From: a bacterium
GTDB taxonomy: Bacteria; Armatimonadota; Fimbriimonadia; Fimbriimonadales; Fimbriimonadaceae
Length of the DNA: 64,000 nucleotides
NCBI GenBank assembly: GCA_027485645.1
Contig: JAIXQR010000007.1
Location: 558,001 to 622,000 of the forward strand
Reading direction: 5' to 3'
Below, in pieces: positions 1 through 8,596 of the stretch (the first letter of the stretch is position 1; each line of letters opens with the position of its first letter). The notes below the pieces were generated by a model that made no database searches, was not told the DNA's origin, and worked only from the letters and a program-made list of their open reading frames with translations. Position numbers and translations under genes: made by a program.

Positions 1-885
1 CTTGGAGAAAGCTTCGCGGGTAAGGCAATTGCCGAAAATCAGCCGGTCATCGTTCGGGACGTTCAGATCGCCGACGAATACATCGGACACGACTTGGCGG
101 TCGAACAAGGACTACGGTCAATGATCTGTATCCCGTTGACGATGCAAGGACGCCCCATCGGAGTCCTCAGCTGCTACACGGCCGAGGTCCGAGATTTCGG
201 GGCAGATGAGATCAAGGCGCTTGAGACGCTGGCTAAGCAGGCGGCAGTCAGCATTGAGCACGCGAAAATGCAAGTTCGAAACACCCTGATGCAAGAGATG
301 CATCACCGGGTGAAGAACAACCTGCAACAGGTCGCGTCCCTGCTTCGCCTCCAGATGCGGCACAGCAGCTACAAAACTCTTGAGGACGCCCTCGGAGACT
401 GCCTGAATCGAATCCTCGCAATCAGCAGCGTGCATGATCTTCTAAGCCGAGACGACCTGGACCATGTGGGACTGCGTAGCATCGCCGAAACCTTGGTGCA
501 TCACCAGCAGAGCTCATTCTTGCTTCCTGACCGCAAAGTCCGGTTTGAAGTTCGCGGATCAGATGTTCGCTTGAACATGACTCAGGCAACCCAAGTTGCG
601 CTCGTGCTGAACGAACTGATCCAGAACGCAGTGGAGCACGGTTTTGAAGATTCACTCGAAGGTGAGATCCACGTTAATGTCGAAGACTCGGATGAGGAAG
701 TCAGCGTTTGGGTCAGCAACAGCGGCGACCCGTTGCCCGATGACTTTAACCCGACCGTCAGTAGCCACCTGGGCCTCAAGATTGTCGATAACCTCGCGAG
801 AGGCTTGAACGGCAAGTTCAAAATGTCAAATGTCCTTGGTTGGACGGTGGCAGAAGTCACCTTCCATCGGTCCACAAGCGAGTAA
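1..885 (+). CDS. GAF domain sensor histidine kinase, C-terminal part
   Basis: The frame is open from base 1, so the gene starts upstream of the window. The first ~85 residues look like the end of a GAF sensor domain. They are followed by a HisKA_2/HWE-type dimerisation box (EMHHRVKNNLQ, about residues 99-109) carrying the phospho-acceptor His. The rest is a HATPase region with an N-box (LNELIQNAVEHG) and a G-box (LGLKIVDNLARG). Known role of this class: autophosphorylation in response to a small-molecule or light signal, often with a response regulator encoded elsewhere. No receiver gene is adjacent here. The signal sensed cannot be told from the sequence. Confidence 0.85.
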   Translation, partial: LGESFAGKAIAENQPVIVRDVQIADEYIGHDLAVEQGLRSMICIPLTMQGRPIGVLSCYTAEVRDFGADEIKALETLAKQAAVSIEHAKMQVRNTLMQEMHHRVKNNLQQVASLLRLQMRHSSYKTLEDALGDCLNRILAISSVHDLLSRDDLDHVGLRSIAETLVHHQQSSFLLPDRKVRFEVRGSDVRLNMTQATQVALVLNELIQNAVEHGFEDSLEGEIHVNVEDSDEEVSVWVSNSGDPLPDDFNPTVSSHLGLKIVDNLARGLNGKFKMSNVLGWTVAEVTFHRSTSE

Positions 886-908
886 TCGCTTGTGGGTAAA
901 ACGCCGAA

Positions 909-1868
909 ATGCCTTTGGTGGACCTGCCTCTTGACGAACTGAGAACTTACGCCGGACGAAACCCGAAACCCGCTGACCACGCAGCTTTTTGGGACGCCGG
1001 GCTTGAAGAACTGTCCTCGTTTGACCACCAAGTGGAAATCGTTGACAGCTGGTTTCAGCCCGCCAACGTTCGGTGTGCTGACCTTTGGTTTACGGGCACG
1101 GGCAACTCACGCATTCATGCCAAGTTGCTGATTCCGCGACACCTCAGCGGTCCGGCGCCCGCGCTCTGCCATTTCCACGGCTACAGCATGCGGGCCGATG
1201 ATTGGATGGGATACATGGCCTATGCCGGGGCTGGTTTCGTGGTTGCGGCGCTTGACTGTCGCGGGCAGGCGGGACAGTCACAAGACGGTGTTTCGGTAAA
1301 GGGTCCAACACTCGACGGTCACATCATCCGAGGATTGGATGACGAACCGAGCAAGATGTACTACCGAAACGTCTTCCTCGACACCGCTCTCTTAGCTCGC
1401 CTGGTGATGAACTTGCCGGAAGTCGATCCAGCTCGCGTGGGGGCGTACGGAGGATCGCAAGGCGGCGCGCTTGCCTTGGCCTGCGCATCGTTGGAGCCCC
1501 GAATTGCACGAGTTGCGCCGGTTCACCCGTTCCTCTCCGACTATCAGCGAGTTTGGGAAATGGATCAGGACGTGGCGGCATACGCCGAGCTACGCCGCTT
1601 CTTCCGGCAGTTCGATCCGCAACACAAGCGAGAAGCGGAGATCTTCGAGCGACTAGGCTACATCGACGTGCAGCATCTCACGGACCGAATCCAAGGGGAG
1701 GTTCTCATGGGCATCGGATTGATGGACACGATCACTCCGCCATCAACTTGCTACGCTGCATACAACAAGATTCAGTCGCCAAAGCGAGAGGTTGTCTATC
1801 CCGATTTTGGACACGAAGGGCTGCCAGAGTTTGGCGACTACGCGTTCGAGTTCTTCAGCCAAATGTAA
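909..1868 (+). CDS. acetyl xylan esterase / cephalosporin-C deacetylase family (CE7)
   Basis: A 319-aa alpha/beta hydrolase of the length typical for CE7. It shows the CE7 signatures in order: CRGQAGQS (oxyanion RGQ motif), YGGSQGGALA with the nucleophile Ser near residue 184, and FGHEGLPE with the catalytic His near 302. No signal peptide is seen, so it is probably cytoplasmic. CE7 enzymes remove acetyl groups from short xylo-oligosaccharides and similar substrates. That would fit the other polysaccharide-degrading genes in the window, but substrate is inferred only from family. It begins 23 bp after the kinase and may be co-transcribed. Confidence 0.85.
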   Translation: MPLVDLPLDELRTYAGRNPKPADHAAFWDAGLEELSSFDHQVEIVDSWFQPANVRCADLWFTGTGNSRIHAKLLIPRHLSGPAPALCHFHGYSMRADDWMGYMAYAGAGFVVAALDCRGQAGQSQDGVSVKGPTLDGHIIRGLDDEPSKMYYRNVFLDTALLARLVMNLPEVDPARVGAYGGSQGGALALACASLEPRIARVAPVHPFLSDYQRVWEMDQDVAAYAELRRFFRQFDPQHKREAEIFERLGYIDVQHLTDRIQGEVLMGIGLMDTITPPSTCYAAYNKIQSPKREVVYPDFGHEGLPEFGDYAFEFFSQM

Positions 1869-1925
1869 TTTCAATTCGATAGGCCGAGAGACCCAAGGTC
1901 GGGAATCTTCGCGGTAAATTGAGTG

Positions 1926-1953
1926 TTAGAGACTCATACGGTTGAGTCTCTAA
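1926..1953. promoter_or_regulatory. 11-bp perfect inverted repeat before dnaJ-like/hspR, probable HspR operator
   Basis: TTAGAGACTCA (1926-1936) and TGAGTCTCTAA (1943-1953) are exact reverse complements separated by 6 bp. A possible -10 (TAAATT, 1915-1920) lies just before. The site ends 5 bp before the preferred ATG of the J-domain gene, whose operon also encodes an HspR-like repressor. The half-sites share ACTCA/TGAGT with the HAIR element of actinobacterial HspR, but in the opposite orientation. HspR binding is therefore inferred. Confidence 0.6.
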
Positions 1954-1958
1954 CTGCT

Positions 1959-2882
1959 ATGGCGAAGAACTACTACGACGTGCTCGGCATTGACAAACGG
2001 GCGGACGAGAAGGAGATCAAGTCTGCTTATCGTCGGTTGGCGCGGAAGTATCACCCCGACGTCAATCCGAATGATGCTTCGGCAGAGGCCAAGTTTAAGG
2101 AGGTCTCAGAGGCGAACGAGGTTCTCAGCGATCCGGAAAAGCGGAAGCTGTATGACCAGTACGGCAGCAACTGGGAGCACGCCCAAAACTTTGGCGGAGC
2201 AGCGACCGACTTCACTTCGCAAGGCGGCGGGTTCAACTTTGGCGGTGGGGTGGGGTCAATCTTTGACCACCTCTTCGGGTCTGGCACACGAGTGCGGTCC
2301 AACGTCCAGTTCGACACGGATGTCTACGAGCCTCAGGATGTTGAGAAGGTGGTCGAAGTCAGCTTGGAAGAAATTGACCGTGGTACCAAGCGAACCCTGA
2401 CCTACCAGACGATTGATCAGCAAGCACTTCGTGACCGCGTGACGACGATTCCGACCACGAAGAAGGTCGAAATCACGATCCCGGCAGGAATTGCCGACGG
2501 AAAAAAGCTTCGCGTTCCGGGCAAGGGCCAAGCCTCTGCGACTGGGCAGGCCGGCGACCTGTTTGTAACGGTCAAATATGCTGCTCACGAACGGTTTGCG
2601 CCGGTTGGCGACCATTTGGAAGTCGAAGTGGCGGTTCCGTACACGGTGGCTGCATTAGGCGGAGAGATCAAAGTTCCGACCTTGCGCTCGACAATGAGCA
2701 TGCGGATTCCGGAAGGTACGCAGAGCGGACAGAAGTTCCGTCTGGCCGGTCAAGGAATCACTCGATTTGGTGGTGGACGGAATGATCTGTTCGCCCGGAT
2801 CAAGATCACCGTTCCCAAGACGCTTTCCGACCAAGAGCGAGCTCTTCTTCTCCAACTTCAAGAGGTCGGTGGGAACCCATGA
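1959..2882 (+). CDS. J-domain co-chaperone, type II (DnaJ/CbpA-like)
   Basis: The N-terminal J domain ([11 protein letters not shown]...) carries the HPD motif at residues 32-34, which stimulates DnaK ATPase. It is followed by a Gly/Phe-rich linker (about 70-105) and a C-terminal client-binding domain. The CXXCXGXG zinc fingers of classical DnaJ are absent, which makes it CbpA-like. A GTG at 1923 would also open the frame but would place the 1926-1953 palindrome inside the gene, so ATG 1959 is preferred. The stop overlaps the hspR start (ATGA), indicating one operon. Likely repressed by HspR and induced by heat. Confidence 0.9.
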   Translation: MAKNYYDVLGIDKRADEKEIKSAYRRLARKYHPDVNPNDASAEAKFKEVSEANEVLSDPEKRKLYDQYGSNWEHAQNFGGAATDFTSQGGGFNFGGGVGSIFDHLFGSGTRVRSNVQFDTDVYEPQDVEKVVEVSLEEIDRGTKRTLTYQTIDQQALRDRVTTIPTTKKVEITIPAGIADGKKLRVPGKGQASATGQAGDLFVTVKYAAHERFAPVGDHLEVEVAVPYTVAALGGEIKVPTLRSTMSMRIPEGTQSGQKFRLAGQGITRFGGGRNDLFARIKITVPKTLSDQERALLLQLQEVGGNP

Positions 2883-3283
2883 GAACCGATAACCAGCCGG
2901 TGTACATGATTGGCGTAGCAGCGCAGCTTTGCGGAATTCATCCGCAGACCTTACGGCAGTACGAGCGGCTTGGGCTCGTGAGCCCTCAGCGAGCCGGGGC
3001 AAAGAACCGCCTTTACAGCGAGAACGACATTCGCCGAGTGAAGCGAATCCAGCGGCTCACCCAAGAAATGGGGGTCAACCTTGCCGGGGTGGAGCTTATC
3101 CTCCGACTTCTAGAAGACATGGAAGAGGCCCGGCGAGAGATGGATGAGCAGCTGGAGGCTTATCAGCGGGAAGTTGAAATTCGAATTCAGCAACTGCTCG
3201 AGCGACCCAATATTCCGGTTCGGAAGGATGAGTCGCTCTTGCCGGTGCCGAACTTCATCACGCGTCCGCCAATTGACTTGTAG
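2879..3283 (+). CDS. hspR: HspR-like MerR family heat-shock repressor
   Basis: A 134-aa protein. Residues 8-75 form a MerR-type winged helix with the HspR hallmark [16 protein letters not shown] and a [11 protein letters not shown] segment, followed by a helical coiled-coil tail. HspR represses dnaK/dnaJ operons in actinobacteria and some other phyla and uses DnaK as co-repressor. Placement directly after a J-domain gene, with a 4-bp start/stop overlap, is the classic arrangement. The 11-bp palindrome upstream of the operon is the likely target. No dnaK is seen nearby. Confidence 0.85.
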   Translation: MRTDNQPVYMIGVAAQLCGIHPQTLRQYERLGLVSPQRAGAKNRLYSENDIRRVKRIQRLTQEMGVNLAGVELILRLLEDMEEARREMDEQLEAYQREVEIRIQQLLERPNIPVRKDESLLPVPNFITRPPIDL

Positions 3284-4460
3284 CCCGCCAAGGTAACCGC
3301 TTCTTCGCAACGGCGCTCCTCCACAGCCACTCGACGGGGCCGATATCGAACTTGCGAAGCCAGAGTTCGGAGAAGATGAAGTTGATGGCCCAGACTCCCA
3401 GGACGACCATGTACTCTTGCGCACGACTCAGCTTGCCGAAGTAGCCAAAGCCCCACGAATAGAAGAACGTTGTGCACAGGAGCGATTGGAGGATGTAGTT
3501 GCTGAGAGCAATCTTTCCTACTTTGCCGAACATCCGGCCAAGGAAGCCTGACTTTCCAGCTTCGACCAAGGAGGCAATTGCGGTCACCAATCCAACTGCG
3601 AGCAACGGGCCGCAGACCATTTCCCAAGCGATCGATGCCGTGCTCAGTGCCTTATGCGGGAGTACGAAGGCTATGAGGTTCAGCGGAACACCCAAACCCA
3701 ACCCTGCCCAGAGAAGTCCGTTTCGGAGCTTCGGATGTGCCGACGGTGCGGCGAGGAAGTTTCGTCGCGCCATTAGAATTCCGATGCTAAACAGTGCTAG
3801 TAGGCTTGGCAGGATGGTGAGAACGATGAACAGCGTCATGGCCACCCACATAATTCCTCTGTACTTGAGCTGGTCCAGGTATGTGCCCTTTGCAAATGCC
3901 GCGACCTCATCGGACACTCGGAACGGATAAAACTCTATGCCGCTACTTCCAGCACTACCGGAGCTAAAACCTGCTGCGAGGCCAATAATCCCTGCGAAGA
4001 GCAAATTCAGCCCGAACACGCCAGCGATGATCCAAAGCAGCCCTTTCTCATCGCTCTTCACCATGAACGCGGCGATGAACGAGACGACAGCGTACGAAAA
4101 CAGAATGTCCCCGATCCAGATGAAGAAGCCGTGGATGAAGCCGAGCACGCCTAGAAGCAACGCCCTCCGGAAGTAGGTCTCGGGCCAGGCTTTCCCAGCC
4201 ACCTCAGCTTTTTGGAACTGCAAATATAGCCCGTAGCCAAAAAGGATGGCCAGCGAAGACCGGAATTTTCCGGCCGCAAGAGCAATTTCGCCCTGGTTGA
4301 ACAAGTGTGTCAGGGAGTCGACGGAGTATGCCCCGCCGAAATTTCTTGAGAGGTCCGGCCCGGCAAAGGTGGCAATGTTTGCGAGAAGGATTCCTAAAAT
4401 GGCAAAGCCCCGAATGACATCGAGGCTTTGAATTCTCGCTCCGGCAGTCGCTGCAGACAT
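3258..4460 (-). CDS. DUF418 (YeiB-like) multi-pass membrane protein
   Basis: A 400-aa integral membrane protein. It begins with the family signature LDVIRGFAILGILLAN, has about ten hydrophobic helices, and ends in a DUF418 region (FYSWGFGYFGKLS... WLRKFDIGPVEWLWR). The biochemical role of YeiB/DUF418 proteins is poorly known; transport or acyl transfer has been suggested. The 3' end overlaps hspR tail-to-tail by 26 bp. A TATATT hexamer 7 nt upstream of the ATG and no Shine-Dalgarno suggest a leaderless transcript. Confidence 0.88.
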   Translation of the reverse strand: MSAATAGARIQSLDVIRGFAILGILLANIATFAGPDLSRNFGGAYSVDSLTHLFNQGEIALAAGKFRSSLAILFGYGLYLQFQKAEVAGKAWPETYFRRALLLGVLGFIHGFFIWIGDILFSYAVVSFIAAFMVKSDEKGLLWIIAGVFGLNLLFAGIIGLAAGFSSGSAGSSGIEFYPFRVSDEVAAFAKGTYLDQLKYRGIMWVAMTLFIVLTILPSLLALFSIGILMARRNFLAAPSAHPKLRNGLLWAGLGLGVPLNLIAFVLPHKALSTASIAWEMVCGPLLAVGLVTAIASLVEAGKSGFLGRMFGKVGKIALSNYILQSLLCTTFFYSWGFGYFGKLSRAQEYMVVLGVWAINFIFSELWLRKFDIGPVEWLWRSAVAKKRLPWRATSQLADA

Positions 4461-4478
4461 GCCGGTGAATATAGCAAC

Positions 4479-5126
4479 TTATCCCTTAATTGGTAGGCCA
4501 GTTCGCGGAGAACAGGACTTCTTACCCGTCTTCTCATCGTACTGCTGGTGGTACTCCTCGGCCATCCAGAACCGCGGAGCCGGGAGGATCGTGGTCACGA
4601 TCGGCTTATCCCAGTTCTTCTGTTCTTTCTGCTTGCTGGCGAGAGCGAGCTTGCGCTGAGTTTCGGAGAACGTCCAAATCGCAGTGCGGTATTGATCTCC
4701 AATGTCTGGACCTTGGCGATCAATCAGAGTTGGGTCGTGCCAGTCCCAGAAGTTTTTCAGAAGCTTCTCGTAGCTGTTCTTCTTCGGATCGAATTCGACC
4801 AGGAGCGATTCAGCGTGCCCCGTGCTGGTGTAGCAAACCTGCTCATAAGTCGGATTTTGGGTTCGTCCACCGGCGTAACCGACCGCCGTCTGCACAACGC
4901 CGGGTTGCATTCGGAACCAATCTTCGATTCCCCAGAAGCAACCGCCGCTGAGCATGATCAGCTCGTTGCCAGGCTTCGGCTTGGGTGGCCACATTGTTCT
5001 GACCTGGCCTGGGTTTCCGCCGATCGGACGTTTCACAACCTTTTGTGAGGTCGAGGTTCCTTGCGCCATGAGGGTGACGACACCGCCAAGGCTAAGCGCA
5101 ACTACAGCTAACGCGATCCATTTCAT
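4479..5126 (-). CDS. msrA: peptide-methionine (S)-S-oxide reductase MsrA, secreted
   Basis: Repairs oxidised methionine (the S-epimer). The catalytic motif GCFWG has its Cys at residue 63. Downstream signatures include VGYAGG, YEQVCYTSTGHAE, DPT and YRTAIW, as in MsrA. Residues 1-22 (MKWIALAVVALSLGGVV...) form a signal peptide or membrane anchor, so it likely works outside the cytoplasmic membrane, unlike E. coli MsrA. Lies 18 bp upstream of the DUF418 gene on the same strand. No msrB is seen in the window. Confidence 0.93.
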   Translation of the reverse strand: MKWIALAVVALSLGGVVTLMAQGTSTSQKVVKRPIGGNPGQVRTMWPPKPKPGNELIMLSGGCFWGIEDWFRMQPGVVQTAVGYAGGRTQNPTYEQVCYTSTGHAESLLVEFDPKKNSYEKLLKNFWDWHDPTLIDRQGPDIGDQYRTAIWTFSETQRKLALASKQKEQKNWDKPIVTTILPAPRFWMAEEYHQQYDEKTGKKSCSPRTGLPIKG

Positions 5127-5213
5127 TTTCTATCCTTACTAACGCTGAGAGCCTGACCATTGTTTCTGGAATCAAGCTCCATTGCCATAAGCCACGGGGT
5201 GGCGCATGGGTTC

Positions 5214-5822
5214 CTACGGTTCTGTGGTCGCGATGAGATTTCTCATCCAAGACTGCATATCATCAAAGCTGTCGGGGCTAACCGCATGGCCCATCGGATA
5301 CTCCCGCAACACGACCGTGTCCCCGATGGCTCGGAGTTCATCGCGAATTCTCTGTCCTTCCGACACTGGGATCACCTCGTCGTACCGACCATGCTGGACC
5401 AACACTGGTGGGACGTAAGACGGAAGATGATCGGGCTCCGGCCATCGAGAGCTCAGGATCATCGCTCCGGCGTACTTCTGCGGTCGCGATAGGAGCTCTT
5501 GAAGCGCCATCATGCCGCCTTGACTGAATCCCATGAGGACGGTGTGCTCTACGGGCGGTAGGCCGTCGATTGATCGCTGTAGAAGCTCTGCGCTTTCTTT
5601 CACCTGGGCAGGATCGAACCGGATGCCGGCGTCCGTCCACTCGATATCGAACCAAGCAAACCCCTGGAGATACGGCCACGGCGCCTCAATGCTGACCCGT
5701 TCAATCTCGCCATCAAGTTCTGTGAGCAGGCCAAACAGATCGTAACGATCGCTACCGAGACCATGAAGTGCGATCACTCGCCAGTTTGCGGTTGTCTGGT
5801 CTGATTCGATTCTTAAGGGCAT
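5214..5822 (-). CDS. phospholipase/carboxylesterase family alpha/beta hydrolase
   Basis: A 202-aa hydrolase, the usual size for small carboxylesterases. The motif MGFSQGGMM places the nucleophile at Ser100, LVQHGRYDEVIP gives Asp148, and YPMGHAV gives His179. The oxyanion motif near the N-terminus is LHGLGSDR. No signal peptide. It would hydrolyse small carboxylic esters or lysophospholipids; the substrate cannot be inferred. It is divergent from the beta-lactamase-like gene, leaving only 40 bp for both promoters. Confidence 0.85.
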   Translation of the reverse strand: MPLRIESDQTTANWRVIALHGLGSDRYDLFGLLTELDGEIERVSIEAPWPYLQGFAWFDIEWTDAGIRFDPAQVKESAELLQRSIDGLPPVEHTVLMGFSQGGMMALQELLSRPQKYAGAMILSSRWPEPDHLPSYVPPVLVQHGRYDEVIPVSEGQRIRDELRAIGDTVVLREYPMGHAVSPDSFDDMQSWMRNLIATTEP

Positions 5823-5862
5823 GGAGACTTTTTACTTCGAAACGGGCAGGTAGCATCGAAAA

Positions 5863-6816
5863 ATGGCCGGGAATCCGCTTGCCTTGCTCGCAATTCTTGC
5901 TCTTTCGCCAAATCGAATGACTTCCGACACTCTTGATCAAGTTTGTAGCGATGTCGCAAAGCGGGCCGTCACCAAGTTCGCGGACGCTAAGGTGCTTACC
6001 GAAGAGATCGGAATCTCGATCGCCGTTCTCAATCGAGACTCGCTCAGCTACGAAACGGGTGGACATCGAGAGCGCGAACCGATGTACCCGGCAAGCGTTG
6101 TGAAGTTCTTCTACTTGGTTCACTTGATGGAGCAACTCGAGAAGGGAGAGGTGAAAATGTCCGACGAGCTGAAGCGGGGCACGACCGACATGATCAAGGA
6201 CTCAAGCAACGACGCGACGGGCTACATCCTTGATGTGCTCACGAAAACCACCGGCGGGGCCGAATTGGAAGGTCCAGAGCTCAAGGCGTGGATGGATAAG
6301 CGTAATGCCGTGAACCGATGGTATTCCTCGCTCGGCTTTAGCGGAATCAACGTGAACCAAAAAACTTGGAACGAGGGTCCTTACGGTCGGGAGCGACAAG
6401 GTTATGGGCCGAAATTTGAGTTCCGCAATTCGCTCCATCCGGCGGCCTGCACTCGGCTGTTCGCGGAGGTCGCGCTTGGCAAGATTGTCACACCCGCGCG
6501 CTGCGAGGAGATGCTCACTTACCTTTCGAGGCCGATCATCGCGGACGATCCGAAGGCCGATTTTCAGAGCCGCGCATTTATTGGCAAGGCGCTCCCATCT
6601 GGCTACAAGCTTTGGTCAAAGGCAGGCTACGTAACCGCCGAGCGGCACGACACGGCCTATGTGAAAAGTCCGGACGGACGCGAGATGGTGATCTCCATCT
6701 TCACGAAGAATCACACCCAAACCCCTGACCTGATTCCCTTCATTGCTTCCGAAATATTGAAAGACTTGAAGATGCCAGCCGTAGAAACCATTTCGGGAAC
6801 CGAAATTGAAGGCTAA
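5863..6816 (+). CDS. class A beta-lactamase-like serine hydrolase
   Basis: A 317-aa member of the beta-lactamase 2 (PF13354) fold. The Ser-X-X-Lys motif is PASVVK (Ser78/Lys81), an S-x-N motif is in DSSNDATG (114-116), and a K-x-G motif is in LWSKAGYV (~253), matching the catalytic triplet order. A hydrophobic N-terminus ([10 protein letters not shown]) may be a signal peptide. A clear class A Glu166-type omega loop was not identified, so it may be a peptidase/transpeptidase-like hydrolase rather than a resistance enzyme. TAGCAT sits 6 nt before the ATG, hinting at leaderless expression. Confidence 0.8.
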   Translation: MAGNPLALLAILALSPNRMTSDTLDQVCSDVAKRAVTKFADAKVLTEEIGISIAVLNRDSLSYETGGHREREPMYPASVVKFFYLVHLMEQLEKGEVKMSDELKRGTTDMIKDSSNDATGYILDVLTKTTGGAELEGPELKAWMDKRNAVNRWYSSLGFSGINVNQKTWNEGPYGRERQGYGPKFEFRNSLHPAACTRLFAEVALGKIVTPARCEEMLTYLSRPIIADDPKADFQSRAFIGKALPSGYKLWSKAGYVTAERHDTAYVKSPDGREMVISIFTKNHTQTPDLIPFIASEILKDLKMPAVETISGTEIEG

Positions 6817-7474
6817 GACTGGTGCGTTTACTCTGATCGAATTGCTGGTGGTCATCGCGATCATCGCGATTTTGGCGGCGATTCTGTTTCCCGTCTTCAG
6901 CCAAGCCAAGGAAGCAGCCAAGCGAACGGATTGTCTGAGCAGCCTCAAGGACCTTGGCACGGTTATCGCGCTCTATGGCTCGGACTATGACGACCGGCTA
7001 CCCGACCGTCGCGACCTGAAGGCGTTAGATTATCGACCTTGGACCTCTTGGCCGCCATCAGACCCCCGCGCAGGTTGGATTGAAGAAATCGTCAACACCT
7101 ATGGCTCTAATGAGGGACTGCTTTGTCCCAGCGTTCAGGGTTCACGAATGGGCCAAATCGTGCAGGTCAAGCAGGGCAATTCGAACTACTGGATGTGGCG
7201 CTTTGACCGGGCAGATACGACCGTCGCGCTTGACAACTGGTGGGGCAAGACGCCGGATCAAGCGGTCTCCGACTTGATTTCGGCAAACAACCCGACCGTA
7301 GGCGAAATCACAGGCACGGCAGAAGCGGAGCTCGGGGTCGATCCTTATTTTCCTCGGACTATTCCAAGCGTTGCGCCGGAGCTTCGCGGCCTGGCCGTCC
7401 ATTTCGGCGGCCGGAACCGGGTGTTCCTAGACGGCCACGCCAAGTGGTTGAAAGACCGGCGATTGAACCCTTAA
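6806..7474 (+). CDS. prepilin-type N-terminal methylation domain protein (DUF1559-like, H-X9-DG)
   Basis: The N-terminus [20 protein letters not shown] is a type IV prepilin/pseudopilin leader cleaved before the Phe, followed by a helix ending [14 protein letters not shown]. The C-terminus has the H-X9-DG motif ([18 protein letters not shown]). Such proteins are abundant and often multiplied in Armatimonadota and Planctomycetota, where they are thought to be surface or secretion pseudopilins. It starts at TTG within the end of the upstream gene (11-bp overlap), so translational coupling is possible. Confidence 0.88.
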   Translation: MKAKTGAFTLIELLVVIAIIAILAAILFPVFSQAKEAAKRTDCLSSLKDLGTVIALYGSDYDDRLPDRRDLKALDYRPWTSWPPSDPRAGWIEEIVNTYGSNEGLLCPSVQGSRMGQIVQVKQGNSNYWMWRFDRADTTVALDNWWGKTPDQAVSDLISANNPTVGEITGTAEAELGVDPYFPRTIPSVAPELRGLAVHFGGRNRVFLDGHAKWLKDRRLNP

Positions 7475-8196
7475 ACCTTTCGAATTTCTAGGGTGTAGCC
7501 TGAAGCCGGACCTTCTGACCGTAAGGCTGCTGCAATCAGAACTCCACGGTCATTGAACATCGCTTGGTAACTGACCGGGATTTTTTCCGAGCGGATGTTT
7601 TCCGGGGGGCGACTCCAGGACCCATCCACGATGATCTCCTTTCGCTCGTTTCGGTACATGTTTGTCACCAGGGTGCCGACCACCTCGGTACCGTTTTCTG
7701 ACATATCAGAGGCGACTTGGGTGAGTTGGCTAGGAAGCGTAAAGCAGATCAGTCCAGCGTAGGGATCTTCGAAGGGACGCCAAGGAAGGCCCTGCGGAAA
7801 AGGGCCGTTCAACTCGTATTCAGATTCTAAACTGCCGAAATTCTGGGGTCGGCTAGCACGGTTCTTTCCCGATTCCATCATTAGGTTTGAAAAATAAACC
7901 CGGATGTGGCGTGCTTTCTTCTCCTCCGGTGGGAGCACTTCTAGGCGCATTTTGTACCGAACGACGACTTTGTCAAACCCGATCGAAGTCTTTACCGTGA
8001 TGGCGTAATTGAACTTCTCTTTCGGCTTCCACGCCCGAGTGACAACCGGGGCAGGAACCGGATCCTGCTTAGAAACGTCGGTTACGGGCGGGATTTGCAA
8101 ACTAAAAGTTTGCAGAATTCCTGCACACACTGGGACCAAGGGCCACTTTTTGGCGTAGCCTAGCTGTATCCTGTCCCCGGTAAGGAATCTATTCAT
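7471..8196 (-). CDS. hypothetical protein
   Basis: No family recognised. The conserved-looking part (residues ~45-241) is beta-strand rich with evenly spaced charged residues ([30 protein letters not shown]) and has codon use like its neighbours. The start is uncertain. ATG at 8196 would share bases with the start of the divergent gene at 8195, and a TTG at 8139 giving a short hydrophobic leader ([13 protein letters not shown]) is an alternative. Convergent with the prepilin gene, overlapping 4 bp. Confidence 0.6.
   Translation of the reverse strand: MNRFLTGDRIQLGYAKKWPLVPVCAGILQTFSLQIPPVTDVSKQDPVPAPVVTRAWKPKEKFNYAITVKTSIGFDKVVVRYKMRLEVLPPEEKKARHIRVYFSNLMMESGKNRASRPQNFGSLESEYELNGPFPQGLPWRPFEDPYAGLICFTLPSQLTQVASDMSENGTEVVGTLVTNMYRNERKEIIVDGSWSRPPENIRSEKIPVSYQAMFNDRGVLIAAALRSEGPASGYTLEIRKV
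8096..8114. promoter_or_regulatory. 8-bp perfect inverted repeat upstream of the 8195 gene
   Basis: TGCAAACT (8096-8103) and AGTTTGCA (8107-8114) are separated by AAA. The site lies about 80 bp upstream of the small secreted protein start and inside or before the 5' end of the divergent hypothetical gene. It is operator-like in shape. No regulator can be assigned. Confidence 0.35.
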
Positions 8197-8596
8197 GAAC
8201 AATCGATTTGTACTCATCGTTCTCGCCCTCTTCGCACTCTTTGGTTCTGCGTTCGCGCAGGGTCCTATGGGAAAGATGACGCCTGAGCAGAAGGCACAGC
8301 TCTCCAAAATGCGAGAAGCGCGATACAAGCAAGCTGCGAAGGACCTCAAACTCACTCCAGATCAGATCAAGAAGATGCGCGCGGCAGACGATAAGATTCA
8401 GGCCAAGGCCATGAAGATTATGGAAGGCCCAGGAGACCAGCAGTCGAAAATGCCAAAGCTCATGGGCATGCGGGCCGAACTTCTCGCTGAATACAAGAAG
8501 TTTTTGAAGCCTGATCAGTATAAGAAGGTTGAAGAAATGATGAACCAGCAGATGGGCGGCATGGGCCGCGGCGGCGCTCCTAAAGGAAAGGGCTAA
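8195..8596 (+). CDS. small secreted helical protein (Spy/CpxP-like)
   Basis: A 133-aa protein with a clear signal peptide (NNRFVLIVLALFALFGSAFAQ) and a mature part made of Met/Lys-rich helices containing LTPDQIKKM and LTxxQ-like spacing, as in periplasmic Spy/CpxP/zinc-resistance proteins. The C-terminus is Gly/Met-rich (GGMGRGGAPKGKG). A good Shine-Dalgarno (AAGGA, 8182-8186) lies 8 nt before the ATG, confirming the start. Likely an extracytoplasmic chaperone or metal-interacting stress protein; function inferred only from size and helix pattern. Confidence 0.65.
   Translation: MNNRFVLIVLALFALFGSAFAQGPMGKMTPEQKAQLSKMREARYKQAAKDLKLTPDQIKKMRAADDKIQAKAMKIMEGPGDQQSKMPKLMGMRAELLAEYKKFLKPDQYKKVEEMMNQQMGGMGRGGAPKGKG

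Noticed and set aside
1923-1958. GTG start for the J-domain gene
   Set aside because: It would put the 11-bp palindrome inside the coding region and add 12 residues not found in J-domain proteins.
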